From contig ONIH01000004.1 of assembly GCA_900317825.1 (NCBI GenBank), forward strand, positions 62,001 through 126,000: a stretch of 64,000 bases of DNA, given 5' to 3'. Origin of the DNA: an uncultured Lachnospiraceae bacterium. Its GTDB lineage: Bacteria > Bacillota > Clostridia > Lachnospirales > Lachnospiraceae. Positions 40,529 through 50,140 of the stretch are shown piece after piece (within the stretch, counting starts at the first letter, position 1; each line of letters opens with the position of its first letter). The notes beneath the pieces were generated by a model. The model was given only the letters and a program-made list of their open reading frames with translations. It ran no database searches and was not told where the DNA came from. The translations under genes and the position numbers were made by a program.

Positions 40529-43179
40529 AGATGCGCGTTCCTTAATTCCTGTAAAAATTCTTTCGCCGTAACTCTGATGGCTCCGTTTCCAATGGCAATG
40601 GTCTGCTCAGCATTATCACTTGTGACTACCCTGACAGAATCCCTGTCCCTGTGGTCGTGGGTAAACTTCTCTATGTAGGCGTCAGCGGTCTGGTCCTGTT
40701 TCGTGTAGACCACAGTTACTTTGCCTGACTTCGACTCTCTTCCGGCATTTCCCTTTCGGTTATATGCGTCGAATACGACTATAGTCTCTGCCCCGTCAAA
40801 GCCCTGGTAATTCTCGACTTCGTCTACGAGTTTTGTCCGGGCTGAGTCCATATTTTCATGGAAGAGCTGTGAGAGCTCATGCGAAGCGTGGATCACATTA
40901 TACCCGTCTACTATCATAAAACGGCGTTTTTTATTCTCGTTGCGCCTTTTTTCCGCCAGTCCTGGATGAGCATTGATATAGTCCTCTTTTGCGGACCGGA
41001 TATTCTCATCGCGGTCATAGTCACGTTCGCCTGTGCCGTCGTTAAACATCGGTCTTTTTATCTCACCGAACTCCCTGATAAAAATCTCCTCGAGTTCCGG
41101 ACTCATGCCGCTGTATCCCTGGTACGAGCTCTTCTTTGCACCGTGGCTTTCCATGGCTCCGCCACCCGCAAGACTTTCCTCATGCTGCTCATACTCTTCT
41201 TCTACTGACTCGGCGGCTTCATGTATCACCTGGGCCATACGGTCCCAGTCAACACGCTTGTCGCCTTTTAGCACCGGCTCGCTCCTCGCCATCGAATCCA
41301 CGAGATACCACGGAGTATTCGTCCCGACTCCATGGAAACAGAAAACCGACGAAGGCAGATTCCTCGAATCCATCTCCGGGTCGTAGAATGACTCAGCTAT
41401 GATCTCATCTGCGTTATGGCAAGGCCTGTAGCCGGCATTTGAGATCCCTATGTCCTGAGTTCCGCTAGTGTATTCACTGAGCCTTTTCGAATACTCTATA
41501 AATGAGCTGACCGGAACTTCTCCGACAAGCTCTGTCGTCTCACCGATCGCCTGCGGAGTTTCTGTGGTTCCGCCCATCTGCATCAGGTCGTTCATTGCTC
41601 TTCCGACAGCGTCGTTTCTGATGCGGAGAGTGACCTTGTACCACGGCTCCAGAAGTTCGCTCGAAGCCTTCATAAGTCCCTGCCTTACGGCGCGTATCGT
41701 GGCCTTGCGGAAATCTCCACCCATCGTGTGCTTGTTCGAAGCCTGTCCGCCAACCAGAGTGATCTTCACATCGGTAAGCGGATTTCCCGTCAGGACTCCT
41801 TTGTGCCTGTAGCCATTCAGCGTCGAGAGTATCTGCTGCTGGTAGTTTTTATCCAGGATGTCTGTCGGACACTCGCTCTCGACTTCTATGCCACTTCCCG
41901 GCTCGCCAGGTTCCAGCAGGAGCCTGACTTCCGCGTAGTGTCTCAGCGGCTCAAAATGTCCTATTCCCTCGGCAGCTTCGGTGATAGTCTCCTTGTACAT
42001 GATCCGTCCGGCATCAAAAGTCACGACATAGCCGAACCTGTCTTTGACAGCTTCTACGACTACCTCCTGCTGCACCTGTCCCATCATTTTGATGTGGACT
42101 TCCCTGGTCTCCTCCTGCCAGCTGACGCTTAAAGAAGGGTCTTCCTCCCCGAACACTTTCATATCATCGTAGAGCATCTGTGGACTCACGTCTGACGGTG
42201 GCACTACTCTGTATGAAATGACAGGCTCAAGTACCGGCTGTCTCGCAAAGTCACAGGCGCCCAGCGCATCTCCGGCATTCACGTGGTCCAGCCCTTCGAC
42301 TGCAGCCACATCTCCTGCTTCTATCTGAGTGACACTCTCCTGCTTGTCTCCATTTAAAAATCTGATCCGGGTGACCTTATCGTCTCCGATATTCTCCCGG
42401 ACCGAGAGCTTCCCGCCCGTCATCTTCAGATGTACGAGCCTCGTGTTTCCACTCCTCGTGACCTTGTAGCAGTAGGCTCCGAATTCTTCGGTCGTCTCTT
42501 TTGCTGTCGCGAGATCAGTGACAAGCTCCATCAGCTCGTCTACACCCTGATCCTTCAGGGCGCTTCCGTACAGCACCGGGAAAAACTCCCGCTTGGAAAA
42601 TGCCTTTCTGACACCGCCTTCCGGCATCTGATTTTTTTCGGTATAAAGAGAAAAGAGTTCGTCATCACAGAAGGCGAGCTCTTCTTCTATCTGAGTTTTT
42701 TCCTGTGAAAAATCGATCAGATTTTCCGACAGTTCTCCCTTTAGTTTTTCAAAAAGAGTCTCCCTGCTCTCCCGGGCTATATCCATTTTGTTCACAAAAA
42801 TGAAAGCCGGTATATTGTAGTATCTGAGGAGTTTCCAGAGTGTCCTTGTGTGGTTTTCGACACCTGAGATTCCGCTAATGACCAGAACTGCAGCGTCTAA
42901 TACCGGAAGGACTCTCTCCATCTCTGCCCCGAAATCCACATGCCCCGGAGTGTCTATAAACTGAAGCAGGACACCGTTCCTCTCGAGCCTTGCTTCTCTC
43001 GAGTAGATGGTTATTCCTCTCCGCTTCTCGACTGCGTCTGTATCCAGAGCAGTATTTTTGTCATCTACTTTTCCGAGCTTCCTGATGACTTTCGCGTTAA
43101 AGAGCATTGCCTCACTGAGCGTAGTCTTTCCTGCATCTGCGTGCGCTACTATTCCGAGGGTCAGTTTCTTAATTTTCAT
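40525..43179 (-). CDS. EF-G/Tet(M)-like ribosomal GTPase fused to a NYN (YacP/Rae1-like) nuclease domain
   Basis: An 884-residue fusion. Residues 1 to about 650 are a translation-factor GTPase of the ribosomal-protection type: G1 AHADAGKTT (12-20), switch I RGITI (54-58), G3 DTPGH (76-80), G4 NKMD (130-133), then domains II-V. Residues about 690-750 are a charged linker. Residues 755-884 are a NYN domain: MIVDGYNVIHAS, VVFDAYNRK, TADAYIEKF, VVTSDNAEQ, which match YacP/Rae1, an A-site-associated mRNA endonuclease in B. subtilis. Acidic residues in each motif are kept. The fusion suggests a factor that binds stalled ribosomes and cuts mRNA. It is probably not a tetracycline-resistance gene: it sits in a housekeeping operon. 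It overlaps both neighbours. Confidence 0.88.
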   Translation of the reverse strand: MKIKKLTLGIVAHADAGKTTLSEAMLFNAKVIRKLGKVDDKNTALDTDAVEKRRGITIYSREARLERNGVLLQFIDTPGHVDFGAEMERVLPVLDAAVLVISGISGVENHTRTLWKLLRYYNIPAFIFVNKMDIARESRETLFEKLKGELSENLIDFSQEKTQIEEELAFCDDELFSLYTEKNQMPEGGVRKAFSKREFFPVLYGSALKDQGVDELMELVTDLATAKETTEEFGAYCYKVTRSGNTRLVHLKMTGGKLSVRENIGDDKVTRIRFLNGDKQESVTQIEAGDVAAVEGLDHVNAGDALGACDFARQPVLEPVISYRVVPPSDVSPQMLYDDMKVFGEEDPSLSVSWQEETREVHIKMMGQVQQEVVVEAVKDRFGYVVTFDAGRIMYKETITEAAEGIGHFEPLRHYAEVRLLLEPGEPGSGIEVESECPTDILDKNYQQQILSTLNGYRHKGVLTGNPLTDVKITLVGGQASNKHTMGGDFRKATIRAVRQGLMKASSELLEPWYKVTLRIRNDAVGRAMNDLMQMGGTTETPQAIGETTELVGEVPVSSFIEYSKRLSEYTSGTQDIGISNAGYRPCHNADEIIAESFYDPEMDSRNLPSSVFCFHGVGTNTPWYLVDSMARSEPVLKGDKRVDWDRMAQVIHEAAESVEEEYEQHEESLAGGGAMESHGAKKSSYQGYSGMSPELEEIFIREFGEIKRPMFNDGTGERDYDRDENIRSAKEDYINAHPGLAEKRRNENKKRRFMIVDGYNVIHASHELSQLFHENMDSARTKLVDEVENYQGFDGAETIVVFDAYNRKGNAGRESKSGKVTVVYTKQDQTADAYIEKFTHDHRDRDSVRVVTSDNAEQTIAIGNGAIRVTAKEFLQELRNAHL

Positions 43180-45220
43180 AAGTCAGTACCACCCCCGAAA
43201 GTCCTGTGAGCTTTATATGCAGAATGCCCTTCTCCACCTGATATCTGACTGCCATCAGTGAATAGCCCTGTTTGTTTGCCGCAAATACCATCTGCATCTC
43301 GCAGTTCTGGGGCACTTCGCCTTTCCATACAGGTACGTCGACCTCAAAGTCAGTGTCCCCAGAATTTATGACTATGACCATTTTTTCTTTGTCGTTAAAA
43401 CGGGCGTAGCTTACGTAGTTTCGTCCACTTGCAAGGAAATTCAGGGAGCCGGTCTTTAAGGCTTCGTGAAATCTCCTGAGGAAAATAAGGTCTCTGTGGT
43501 AGTCTATCAGCTCGTAGTTCGCATTTCCCCACGGATAGGTTCTTCTACTGTCTGGATCTGTAAATCCAACTACTCCTGCCTCATCACCGTAGTAAAGTGT
43601 CGGTGCTCCCGGCCAGGTCATCTGGATAAGGGCTGCCAACTTCATGACTGGAATGCTGACTCCTTCTCCGGCTGCTGCGCTTCCGAGCTCTGCCACTCGT
43701 CCTGCCTTGTGGTTCGTCCTCGTCAAAAATCTCGAGTGGTCGTGATTCGACAGCTGGTTCATCGCGCAGTAAAGCGACGGCGTCAGAAATTCGCACATGG
43801 CGTGTCTCATCGTGATCTCAAACACACGGCCATCGCCCCAGAGGTCTCCTTCGAATCTGTCTGAGTGCTTCTCCATTCCTGTCAGGAAAAATGAGACCGG
43901 CTCCATGAAAGCGTCGTAATTCATTATCGTATCCCACTGGTCTCCCGCGAGCCAGCTGGAAGCGTCTCCGTAATGCTCTGCCAGTATCACTGCATTCGGG
44001 TTTGCGTCTTTTACTTCTTTTCTGAAACGCTGCCAGAAATGATGGTTGTACTCCGGCGAGTGTCCCAGATCCGCAGCGACATCGAGTCTCCATCCGTCAC
44101 AGTTATACGGTGGTGAAACCCACTTGCGTCCGATCCGGATGATATAGTCCTCCAGCTCCTGCGAGCCCTCGTAGTTCAGCTTCGGAAGGGTATCATTTCC
44201 CCACCAGCCGTCATAACTGTTATTATACGGCCACTTATCGTCTCCATCCTCGTAGAACTGGAAAAATGAATGGTAGGGGCTGTCCTTTGATATATAAGCT
44301 CCCGGCTCGTAGCCTTCTTTTCCCTCATATATCCTTTCCCTGTCGAGCCATTTGTTAAATGATCCGCAGTGGTTGAAAACTCCGTCGAGGATGACCCGGA
44401 TTCCCTTTGAATGGGCCTCCTGCACGAAGTCTGCAAAAAACTGGTTCGTGGCTTCGAGGTTCTCTTTGTCTGTGACTCTTCTGATGAATTTTGTCGCGTT
44501 TTTATTATCGTAATCTCCCGGTGTCAGGTTCTCTCCGTCGTCTTTTACTATTTTTCCATAATGCGGGTCGATATAATCGTAGTCCTGGATATCGTACTTG
44601 TGATTCGACGGTGATACGAAAAGCGGGTTGAAGTAGATGGCTTCTATGCCAAGGCTCTTCAGATAGTAGAGCTTCTGTCTGACGCCCTCCAGGTCTCCGC
44701 CGTAAAAATTCCCAACGTCGAAATTTGCCGGCGGGGTATCCCAGTCCGGCACATGATGTGAATATGTGTTTATATAGTGGTACTCGTTATCTTCTACGTC
44801 GTTTGCCTCATCCCCGTTACAGAACCTGTCGACGAGGATCTGGTACATAACCGCTCCCTTTGCCCAGGTCGGAGTATGGAACCCCGGACTTATTCTGAAA
44901 AAATACTGCGGTCTCATGGTATCCGTGACGCCGAACCTGTCGTAGAACAGGATTCCCTCGTCACAGCGGATCTTAAAGTAGTAGCTGACGAGGTCTTTTC
45001 CAAGTGTCAGGTCTGCGTCGTAGTAGTCGAACATGTCATCCTTCGTACTCTCTTCCTTTACGCAGGCGAGTTCTTTTCCGTCCTCGCTCGTCATGACGCT
45101 GACCCTGACATCCTCTCCCTTTGCTGTACGAAGGCGCAGTCTGACCGTGTCGAATTCTGCCGGCTCACATGGATCCGTGTATTCACTTGTCCCATCAGAG
45201 AAAAGCGCCTCTTTGTTCAT
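43169..45220 (-). CDS. Glycoside hydrolase family 13 (neopullulanase/maltodextrinase-like)
   Basis: A 683-residue cytosolic alpha-glucan hydrolase with no signal peptide. An N-terminal CBM34-like beta domain (1-115) is followed by the GH13 barrel: YFNPLFVSPSNHKYD (196-210), GVFNH (280-284), GWRLDVA with nucleophile Asp380, ILAEHYGD with acid/base Glu415, and SNHDHSR with Asp494. The CBM34 plus GH13_20 layout indicates neopullulanase, cyclomaltodextrinase or maltogenic amylase, breaking maltodextrins taken up or released from glycogen. Its ribosome binding site GAGGAG is in the last two codons of ftsH, three bases before its ATG, so it is coupled to ftsH. Its end overlaps the GTPase gene by 11 bases. 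Confidence 0.9.
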   Translation of the reverse strand: MNKEALFSDGTSEYTDPCEPAEFDTVRLRLRTAKGEDVRVSVMTSEDGKELACVKEESTKDDMFDYYDADLTLGKDLVSYYFKIRCDEGILFYDRFGVTDTMRPQYFFRISPGFHTPTWAKGAVMYQILVDRFCNGDEANDVEDNEYHYINTYSHHVPDWDTPPANFDVGNFYGGDLEGVRQKLYYLKSLGIEAIYFNPLFVSPSNHKYDIQDYDYIDPHYGKIVKDDGENLTPGDYDNKNATKFIRRVTDKENLEATNQFFADFVQEAHSKGIRVILDGVFNHCGSFNKWLDRERIYEGKEGYEPGAYISKDSPYHSFFQFYEDGDDKWPYNNSYDGWWGNDTLPKLNYEGSQELEDYIIRIGRKWVSPPYNCDGWRLDVAADLGHSPEYNHHFWQRFRKEVKDANPNAVILAEHYGDASSWLAGDQWDTIMNYDAFMEPVSFFLTGMEKHSDRFEGDLWGDGRVFEITMRHAMCEFLTPSLYCAMNQLSNHDHSRFLTRTNHKAGRVAELGSAAAGEGVSIPVMKLAALIQMTWPGAPTLYYGDEAGVVGFTDPDSRRTYPWGNANYELIDYHRDLIFLRRFHEALKTGSLNFLASGRNYVSYARFNDKEKMVIVINSGDTDFEVDVPVWKGEVPQNCEMQMVFAANKQGYSLMAVRYQVEKGILHIKLTGLSGVVLTYEN

Positions 45221-45223
45221 GTC

Positions 45224-47044
45224 TTACTCCTCAAATAATGCTTCGAATTCCTGGCGGCCGATCTTTTCTTTCTCCATCAGGAGCGCGGCGCTCTTGTGGA
45301 GGACGTCGATGTGCTCAGTGATCAGCTGCTTTGCCTTGTCATAGCCCTCGTCGAGGATACGCTTGACTTCAGAATCTATGTCACCGGCTACTGCCTCGCC
45401 GTAAGGGCGGGCATGGCCCAGGTCACGGCCGAGGAAGACCTCGTCCGGGTCTCCGTTCTGGTAGTTTATCGGGCCGATAGAATCTGAAAAGCCATAAATG
45501 GTGACCATATCACGGGCGGTCTTTGTAGCTTTCTGGATGTCGTTGCTGGCACCGGTCGTGATGTCATCAAAGATCAGCTCCTCGGCAACTCTGCCGCCGA
45601 AGTCTACTACGATATCGTCGAACATTTTTCCACGGGTGTTATACATGTCGTCCTTCTCGATAAGCGGCATCGTGTAGCCGCCTGCCGGGCCGGTAGGGAT
45701 GATCGAGATCCAGTTCACCGGACCTGCCTTCGGAAGACAGTACATAAGGATAGCGTGACCGGATTCGTGGTAAGCTGTGATCTTTTTCTCCTCATCGGTG
45801 ATAACACGGCTCTTCTTCTCGGTTCCTACGCTTACCTTTACAAAGGAATCCTTTATATCCTGCTCGGTGATATAAAGGCGGTTGTTCTTGGCTGCTAAAA
45901 TAGCAGCCTCATTCAGGAGATTCTCGAGGTCTGCGCCTGAGAATCCGACTGTGGTCTGAGCTATATTATGCAAGTCGACATCGTCTGCGAGTGGCTTATT
46001 ATCCGCATGGACTCTGAGTATAGCCTCACGGCCTTTGATATCAGGCCTTCCTACATATATCCTTCTGTCGAAACGTCCCGGTCTCGTGAGTGCCGGATCG
46101 AGGATATCCTCACGGTTCGTAGCAGCCATCACGATTATGCCCTCGTTCTCCTCGAAACCGTCCATCTCGACGAGCATCTGGTTTAAGGTCTGCTCACGCT
46201 CATCGTGTCCTCCGCCCATTCCGCTTCCACGGCGTCTGGCTACGGCATCGATCTCATCGATGAACACGATACACGGTGAATTCTTCTTTGCGTCAGCAAA
46301 AAGATCCCTGACTCTGGCTGCTCCGACTCCGACGAACATCTCAACAAAATCAGAACCCGATATCGAGAAAAACGGCACTCCGGCCTCTCCTGCTACTGCC
46401 TTTGCGAGAAGAGTCTTTCCTGTTCCAGGAGGGCCCACAAGCAGAAGTCCCTTAGGGATCCTGGCTCCCATCTGCGTATACTTCGATGGAGACTTCAGGA
46501 AGTCAACGACCTCCTCCAGCTCCTTCTTTTCTTCTTCCAGACCTGCCACGTCCTTGAAGCGTACCTTGACATTCTCCTTGGTGGTCATCCGGGCACGGCT
46601 CTTTCCGAAGTCAGTCATCCGGTTTGCTGCACCGCCTGTCTGCTGCACCCTTCCGCCTAAGACCATCGTAAACAGGATGAAGAAAGCTCCGACTATGATA
46701 AGCGTTGGAAGAAGCTCTGCCATCCAGTTCTCTTTTGGCACATCTCCGAGCGTATAGGCAACGCCCTTCGACGACAAGTAGGTCTGCACTTCCTTTACAT
46801 CAGACACGTAGAAAAAATACTCCGTGTCATCGTCCTTAAGCCTTACATCCACTTCCCCTGTCGGGACTTCCCTGTTCTGCTGGATGGTGACCGACGAGAC
46901 TGTGTCCTTCTCTATCGCCTGGTTCAGTTCACTCACCGAGTAGTTCGGCTGTGACCTGTTTGTGAAATAGAACCAGAATACCAGCACTATAAGTATCAGC
47001 AGGATGTAAAATCCCAATCCGCTCAGACCTCTACGTCTTTCCAA
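45224..47044 (-). CDS. ftsH: ATP-dependent zinc metalloprotease FtsH
   Basis: FtsH is a membrane AAA+ protease that degrades misfolded membrane proteins and regulators. The protein has an N-terminal transmembrane helix, a small outer domain and a second helix, then the AAA module with Walker A GPPGTGKT, Walker [12 protein letters not shown] region [20 protein letters not shown], and the Zn protease motif HESGH with a distal Asp. The preferred start is TTG at 47044 (AGAGG six bases upstream), 16 bp after the hpt stop, giving 606 residues. A longer frame from a TTG at 47086 would overlap hpt with no spacing from its AGGAG. It belongs to the tilS-hpt-ftsH order conserved across Firmicutes. Confidence 0.97.
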   Translation of the reverse strand: MERRRGLSGLGFYILLILIVLVFWFYFTNRSQPNYSVSELNQAIEKDTVSSVTIQQNREVPTGEVDVRLKDDDTEYFFYVSDVKEVQTYLSSKGVAYTLGDVPKENWMAELLPTLIIVGAFFILFTMVLGGRVQQTGGAANRMTDFGKSRARMTTKENVKVRFKDVAGLEEEKKELEEVVDFLKSPSKYTQMGARIPKGLLLVGPPGTGKTLLAKAVAGEAGVPFFSISGSDFVEMFVGVGAARVRDLFADAKKNSPCIVFIDEIDAVARRRGSGMGGGHDEREQTLNQMLVEMDGFEENEGIIVMAATNREDILDPALTRPGRFDRRIYVGRPDIKGREAILRVHADNKPLADDVDLHNIAQTTVGFSGADLENLLNEAAILAAKNNRLYITEQDIKDSFVKVSVGTEKKSRVITDEEKKITAYHESGHAILMYCLPKAGPVNWISIIPTGPAGGYTMPLIEKDDMYNTRGKMFDDIVVDFGGRVAEELIFDDITTGASNDIQKATKTARDMVTIYGFSDSIGPINYQNGDPDEVFLGRDLGHARPYGEAVAGDIDSEVKRILDEGYDKAKQLITEHIDVLHKSAALLMEKEKIGRQEFEALFEE

Positions 47045-47060
47045 AATGTGCCTCTTTCTT

Positions 47061-47603
47061 TTACTGTTTCTCTGCCGGCTCCACAACTCCTATATACGGC
47101 AGATTTCTGTATCTCTGGTCGTAGTCAAGCCCGAAGCCTACCACGAACTCATCCGGTATCGTAAATCCGGTATAGTCTACATCCACATCGACTTCACGTC
47201 TGTCCGGCTTGTCAAGCATTGTAGCCATCCTGACGCTCTTCGCATTTCTCTCCTCGAAAAAATGAGAGAGGAAATTCAGGGTATTTCCGCTGTCGATGAT
47301 ATCCTCGACGATCAGGACATTCTTTCCCTCCGGTGACAGGTCAAGGTCTTTCTTTACTTTTACCTCGCCTGTGGAAACTGTTCCTGCACCATAACTCGAT
47401 GTAGCCATAAAGTCCATGACTACCGGAACAGTAATCCTCTTTGCCAGCTCGCAGGCGAACATGGCTGCTCCCTTAAGGATACACACCAGAAAAATGCTTT
47501 CACCTTCGTAGTCTGCACTGATCTGTGCTCCAAGCTCACGGATTCTTCTGTCAAGCTCTTCTTCTGACAGCATGACTCTTATCTTATCTTCCATCTGACT
47601 CAT
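47061..47603 (-). CDS. hpt: Hypoxanthine phosphoribosyltransferase
   Basis: It salvages hypoxanthine and guanine to IMP/GMP using PRPP. The 180-residue protein has the PRPP loop VLIVEDIIDSGNTL near 95-108, SYGAGTVSTGEV near 70-81, and the C-terminal GFGLDYDQRYRNLPYIGVV that closes the active site. It overlaps the tilS end by 20 bases and precedes ftsH by 16 bp. Two possible ATGs: the first is two bases after AGGAGG, the second (47594) is 11 bases after it, so the true N-terminus may be MEDKIRVML. In B. subtilis the product interacts with TilS and regulates ftsH. Confidence 0.97.
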   Translation of the reverse strand: MSQMEDKIRVMLSEEELDRRIRELGAQISADYEGESIFLVCILKGAAMFACELAKRITVPVVMDFMATSSYGAGTVSTGEVKVKKDLDLSPEGKNVLIVEDIIDSGNTLNFLSHFFEERNAKSVRMATMLDKPDRREVDVDVDYTGFTIPDEFVVGFGLDYDQRYRNLPYIGVVEPAEKQ

Positions 47604-48999
47604 TTCCTCCTGAAGTCGTACACTTCACCACTAATACTTTTTTAGTCTTCTCCGACAGTTTCACGTCCTCGCTGATACGCTGTGTCCCGAGAGCCCACAG
47701 CACGTGGTGCTCACCTGAGACCAGAAGAGGTATCCTTCCTCTCTCGGACGCCGGAATCTTCGCGTTCACACAGAAGTCCTTGAACTTCTGTCTGTGCCCG
47801 TCCTGATCTATCGTAAAAAAATCACCCGGGGCTCTGCTCCGGATGCAGAAACTCTTTACTATCTTATCATAATCGAGCCATTTTTCATAGTTTTTTTGTG
47901 GAATGTCTTTAATTTCCGACAAATCGAAATCCCTGACTGAGAACGTCACATTGAAATCCTCTGTCTTTATTTGCTGGAAACCTTTCTGCGCGAGTTCATC
48001 CAGCCCGTAAATAAATCCGGTGTCTTCACGCCTGTAGCTCACCTTCAGGACTCCGTATTCAAAAAACACCTCTGCCCCGGCAGGCAGGTCATATCTGAAG
48101 TTCTCTCCCTTTTTCACAAGCGCGGACAGCCTGTCTATATGCTCCCGGCCGACGTCTTTTATGCTCTTCAGGTGACGCCTCAGGTACTCCATGATGACCA
48201 TGCCACGGGTGTATTCATCACTCTCCGCAAGCTTGCGGCAATCAAGGCCTCCGTCACTCTCATTCGCTGCTATGTAGGCGTCTTCCTTTTCGGTAAAACC
48301 GTCGTACATCTGACCAATGTCTGAAGCCGCTTCGCAGATGTGCCTGGCGGCACCTGCGTTTATACGTGTAAGCTCGGGAATGATGATCTGTCTTATCCGG
48401 TTTCTCGCGTAATTCACATCAGAATTGGTCGAATCGGTGCGCCATTCCTGTCCCAGGCTTTCAAGCTCATCAGTGATCTCCTGCTTTGTCGCGAAGAGCA
48501 GCGGTCTTATGATATACCTGCCCTGCACTTCACTTACCGGACGCATGCCTGTAAGCCCGCGGACTCCGCTTCCTCTCACCATATGAAAAATGACCGTCTC
48601 CGCCTGGTCCTCGAGATGATGCGCAAGAGCTATCACGTCTCCAGGCTCTGTATTCTGAAAAAAAGCTTCATACCTAAGCTGCCTGGCAGCCTCTTCTAAG
48701 GATATGCCTTTTTCTCGCGCTCTGCCCGGAGCATCGACGTGCACGACCTCACAGTGGACACCGTGGCTTTCACAGAGCTTTTTTGAAAACTCAGCGTCAC
48801 TCTCACTCTCATCTCCCCTGATCCCATGCTCGACCGTAACAGCCTTAAGCTCTATTCCGAGCTTCTCCCTTAGGTCTGATAACTGTAAAAAAAGACAGAC
48901 CGAATCCGCACCTCCGGAGATTCCCACAGTGACGGATCCTTTCTGCCTTAACATGCCGCTTTCTCTGATAAAGCGCTCTGTCTTTTCAGTAAAATCCAA
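47584..48999 (-). CDS. tilS: tRNA(Ile)-lysidine synthetase
   Basis: TilS converts C34 of the CAU tRNA(Ile) to lysidine so that it reads AUA. The 471-residue protein has the PP-loop SGGADS (28-33), HGIRGDESESDAEF near 58-71, EAARQLRYEAF near 102-112 and HHLEDQAET near 123-131, then the C-terminal TilS domains with FKDFCVNAKIPASERGRIPL. It sits in the classical divIC-tilS-hpt-ftsH order, two bases after divIC and overlapping hpt. It is essential in most bacteria. Confidence 0.97.
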   Translation of the reverse strand: MDFTEKTERFIRESGMLRQKGSVTVGISGGADSVCLFLQLSDLREKLGIELKAVTVEHGIRGDESESDAEFSKKLCESHGVHCEVVHVDAPGRAREKGISLEEAARQLRYEAFFQNTEPGDVIALAHHLEDQAETVIFHMVRGSGVRGLTGMRPVSEVQGRYIIRPLLFATKQEITDELESLGQEWRTDSTNSDVNYARNRIRQIIIPELTRINAGAARHICEAASDIGQMYDGFTEKEDAYIAANESDGGLDCRKLAESDEYTRGMVIMEYLRRHLKSIKDVGREHIDRLSALVKKGENFRYDLPAGAEVFFEYGVLKVSYRREDTGFIYGLDELAQKGFQQIKTEDFNVTFSVRDFDLSEIKDIPQKNYEKWLDYDKIVKSFCIRSRAPGDFFTIDQDGHRQKFKDFCVNAKIPASERGRIPLLVSGEHHVLWALGTQRISEDVKLSEKTKKVLVVKCTTSGGNESDGR

Positions 49000-49001
49000 T
49001 T

Positions 49002-49307
49002 CTATTTTTCCTTAAAAATCGTCTCGTTATCATAGAGAAGCCCGAGCTTCGATCGCGCCTGGCTCTCTGTGTATTCCTTCGTCTTAGTGTACTTCTCGTA
49101 ATCCTTTAAGTCCTGCTGCTTTTCCTTCTGCTCCTCGAGCTGTTCGTTCACCAGGGCTTCCTTCTGCCTGTAGGAACGGTACTTCGTGTAGAGCGCATGC
49201 AGCTGGAACAGAAGTGTGACCGTAACAGCCAGTCCCATCAGAAGACTTAAGAGCTTCACTACGTTCAGCTTCTTCTTATGAACTTTTCCCGTACTGACTG
49301 CTGTCAT
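49002..49307 (-). CDS. divIC: Septum formation initiator DivIC/FtsB-like
   Basis: A 101-residue single-pass membrane protein: a basic N-terminus (KVHKKKLNVV), a transmembrane helix (LLSLLMGLAVTVTLLFQLHA) and an outside coiled coil (about 45-75) followed by ARSKLGLLYDNETIF, matching the DivIC/FtsB ending. It acts in the divisome with FtsL and DivIB. The start ATG 49307 is chosen because GGAG and AAAGG lie upstream; the longer frame to 49349 lacks a site. It lies between rqcP and tilS as in many Firmicutes. Confidence 0.87.
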   Translation of the reverse strand: MTAVSTGKVHKKKLNVVKLLSLLMGLAVTVTLLFQLHALYTKYRSYRQKEALVNEQLEEQKEKQQDLKDYEKYTKTKEYTESQARSKLGLLYDNETIFKEK

Positions 49308-49407
49308 CCGCTGCCTTTCTCCTGTCCTGTCTACTGTTAAAAAAATCACAGAGTTAATATCTGTGAATAGAAATAATTATACCTGTTTTTTCTGTCAGTA
49401 ACAAGTA

Positions 49408-49671
49408 CTAGATATAGTCAAACATGTCCGCCACATTCTCTTTTTTTGTGGTATTCATGATCTCTTTGACTTTTGCCCTGACTGTCCTGTTCCCGAAACC
49501 GATCTCTATGACATCGCCGGAATGTACCTTTGTAGATGCCTTCGCTACCTTGTCATTTACCTTTATCCTTCCGGCATCGGCTGCGTCAGCCGCCACAGTT
49601 CTCCTCTTTATGAGCCTCGAGACCTTTAAGAACTTGTCGAGCCTCATTCCTTCGTCTTTTTCTTCAGCCAT
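49408..49671 (-). CDS. rqcP: S4-domain RNA-binding protein RqcP (YabO)
   Basis: An 87-residue S4 protein. MRLDKFLKVSRLIKRR and the following AADAADAGRIKVNDKVAKAS form the S4 RNA-binding fold. In B. subtilis, RqcP works with RqcH to add alanine tails on stalled 50S subunits. Its position between hup and divIC is the conserved one. AGGAGG is four bases upstream of the ATG. The U-tract of the hup terminator ends just 17 bases before its start, so expression relies on readthrough or an unrecognised promoter. Confidence 0.9.
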   Translation of the reverse strand: MAEEKDEGMRLDKFLKVSRLIKRRTVAADAADAGRIKVNDKVAKASTKVHSGDVIEIGFGNRTVRAKVKEIMNTTKKENVADMFDYI

Positions 49672-49687
49672 ATATCCTCCTGAAGTT

Positions 49688-49712
49688 AAAAAAAGACGGC
49701 CACTCAGGGCCG
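49688..49712 (-). terminator. Terminator between hup and rqcP
   Basis: CGGCC-CTGAGT-GGCCG and seven U on the minus strand (49688-49694). It probably attenuates hup-to-rqcP readthrough. Confidence 0.8.
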
Positions 49713-49743
49713 CTTTATAGTTTTATTTAAAAATGCTCTATAC

Positions 49744-50019
49744 TTAGGCGTTTACGGCATCCTTAAGAGCCTTGCCTGCCTTGAACTTAGGAGCCTTAGA
49801 AGCTGCGATCTGCATCTCCTCACCAGTCTGAGGATTTCTTCCTGTACGAGCGCTTCTCTCAGCTACTTCGAAAGTACCGAAACCAACGAGCTGAATCTTT
49901 TCACCCTTCTTCAGCTGCTCTGTAACAACATCTGTGAATGCGCGAAGGACAACCTCTGCTTCCTTCTTTGATGTGTCTGCCTTCTCTGCGATTTCTGTTA
50001 CAAGTTCTGTCTTATTCAT
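49744..50019 (-). CDS. hup: DNA-binding protein HU
   Basis: A 91-residue histone-like dimeric DNA-bending protein. It has [20 protein letters not shown] at the start, then [20 protein letters not shown] with the conserved Arg-Asn-Pro of the DNA-inserting arm, and a C-terminal helix KALKDAVNA. Length and sequence are typical. It has a strong promoter (50100-50128) and AGGAGG site, in line with high expression. A CGTATT/AATACG hairpin and a CGCAGG/CCTGCG hairpin lie in its 80-nt leader and could modulate translation. Confidence 0.98.
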   Translation of the reverse strand: MNKTELVTEIAEKADTSKKEAEVVLRAFTDVVTEQLKKGEKIQLVGFGTFEVAERSARTGRNPQTGEEMQIAASKAPKFKAGKALKDAVNA

Positions 50020-50099
50020 TTGAATTTCCTCCTCGTATTTTCTAATACGATATACTTTAAGTTTTGCGCAGGTTAGATAGTATTTCCTGCGTCTCTTCT

Positions 50100-50128
50100 T
50101 TTATACATTTTTTTCAATTAAATGTCAA
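50100..50128 (-). promoter_or_regulatory. Sigma-A promoter of hup
   Basis: TTGACA (50123-50128), 17-base spacer, TATAAA (50100-50105) on the minus strand, 80 bp before the ATG. Confidence 0.85.
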
Positions 50129-50140
50129 TACGTTTTTCTT

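Noticed and set aside
40525..43179. Acquired tetracycline-resistance gene
   Set aside because: It is embedded in a housekeeping operon, has a C-terminal nuclease domain and no mobile context; Tet(M)-like similarity reflects the shared GTPase family.
47042..47086. ftsH start at the TTG at 47086
   Set aside because: It would sit immediately after AGGAG with no spacing and overlap hpt; the TTG at 47044 has a properly spaced site.
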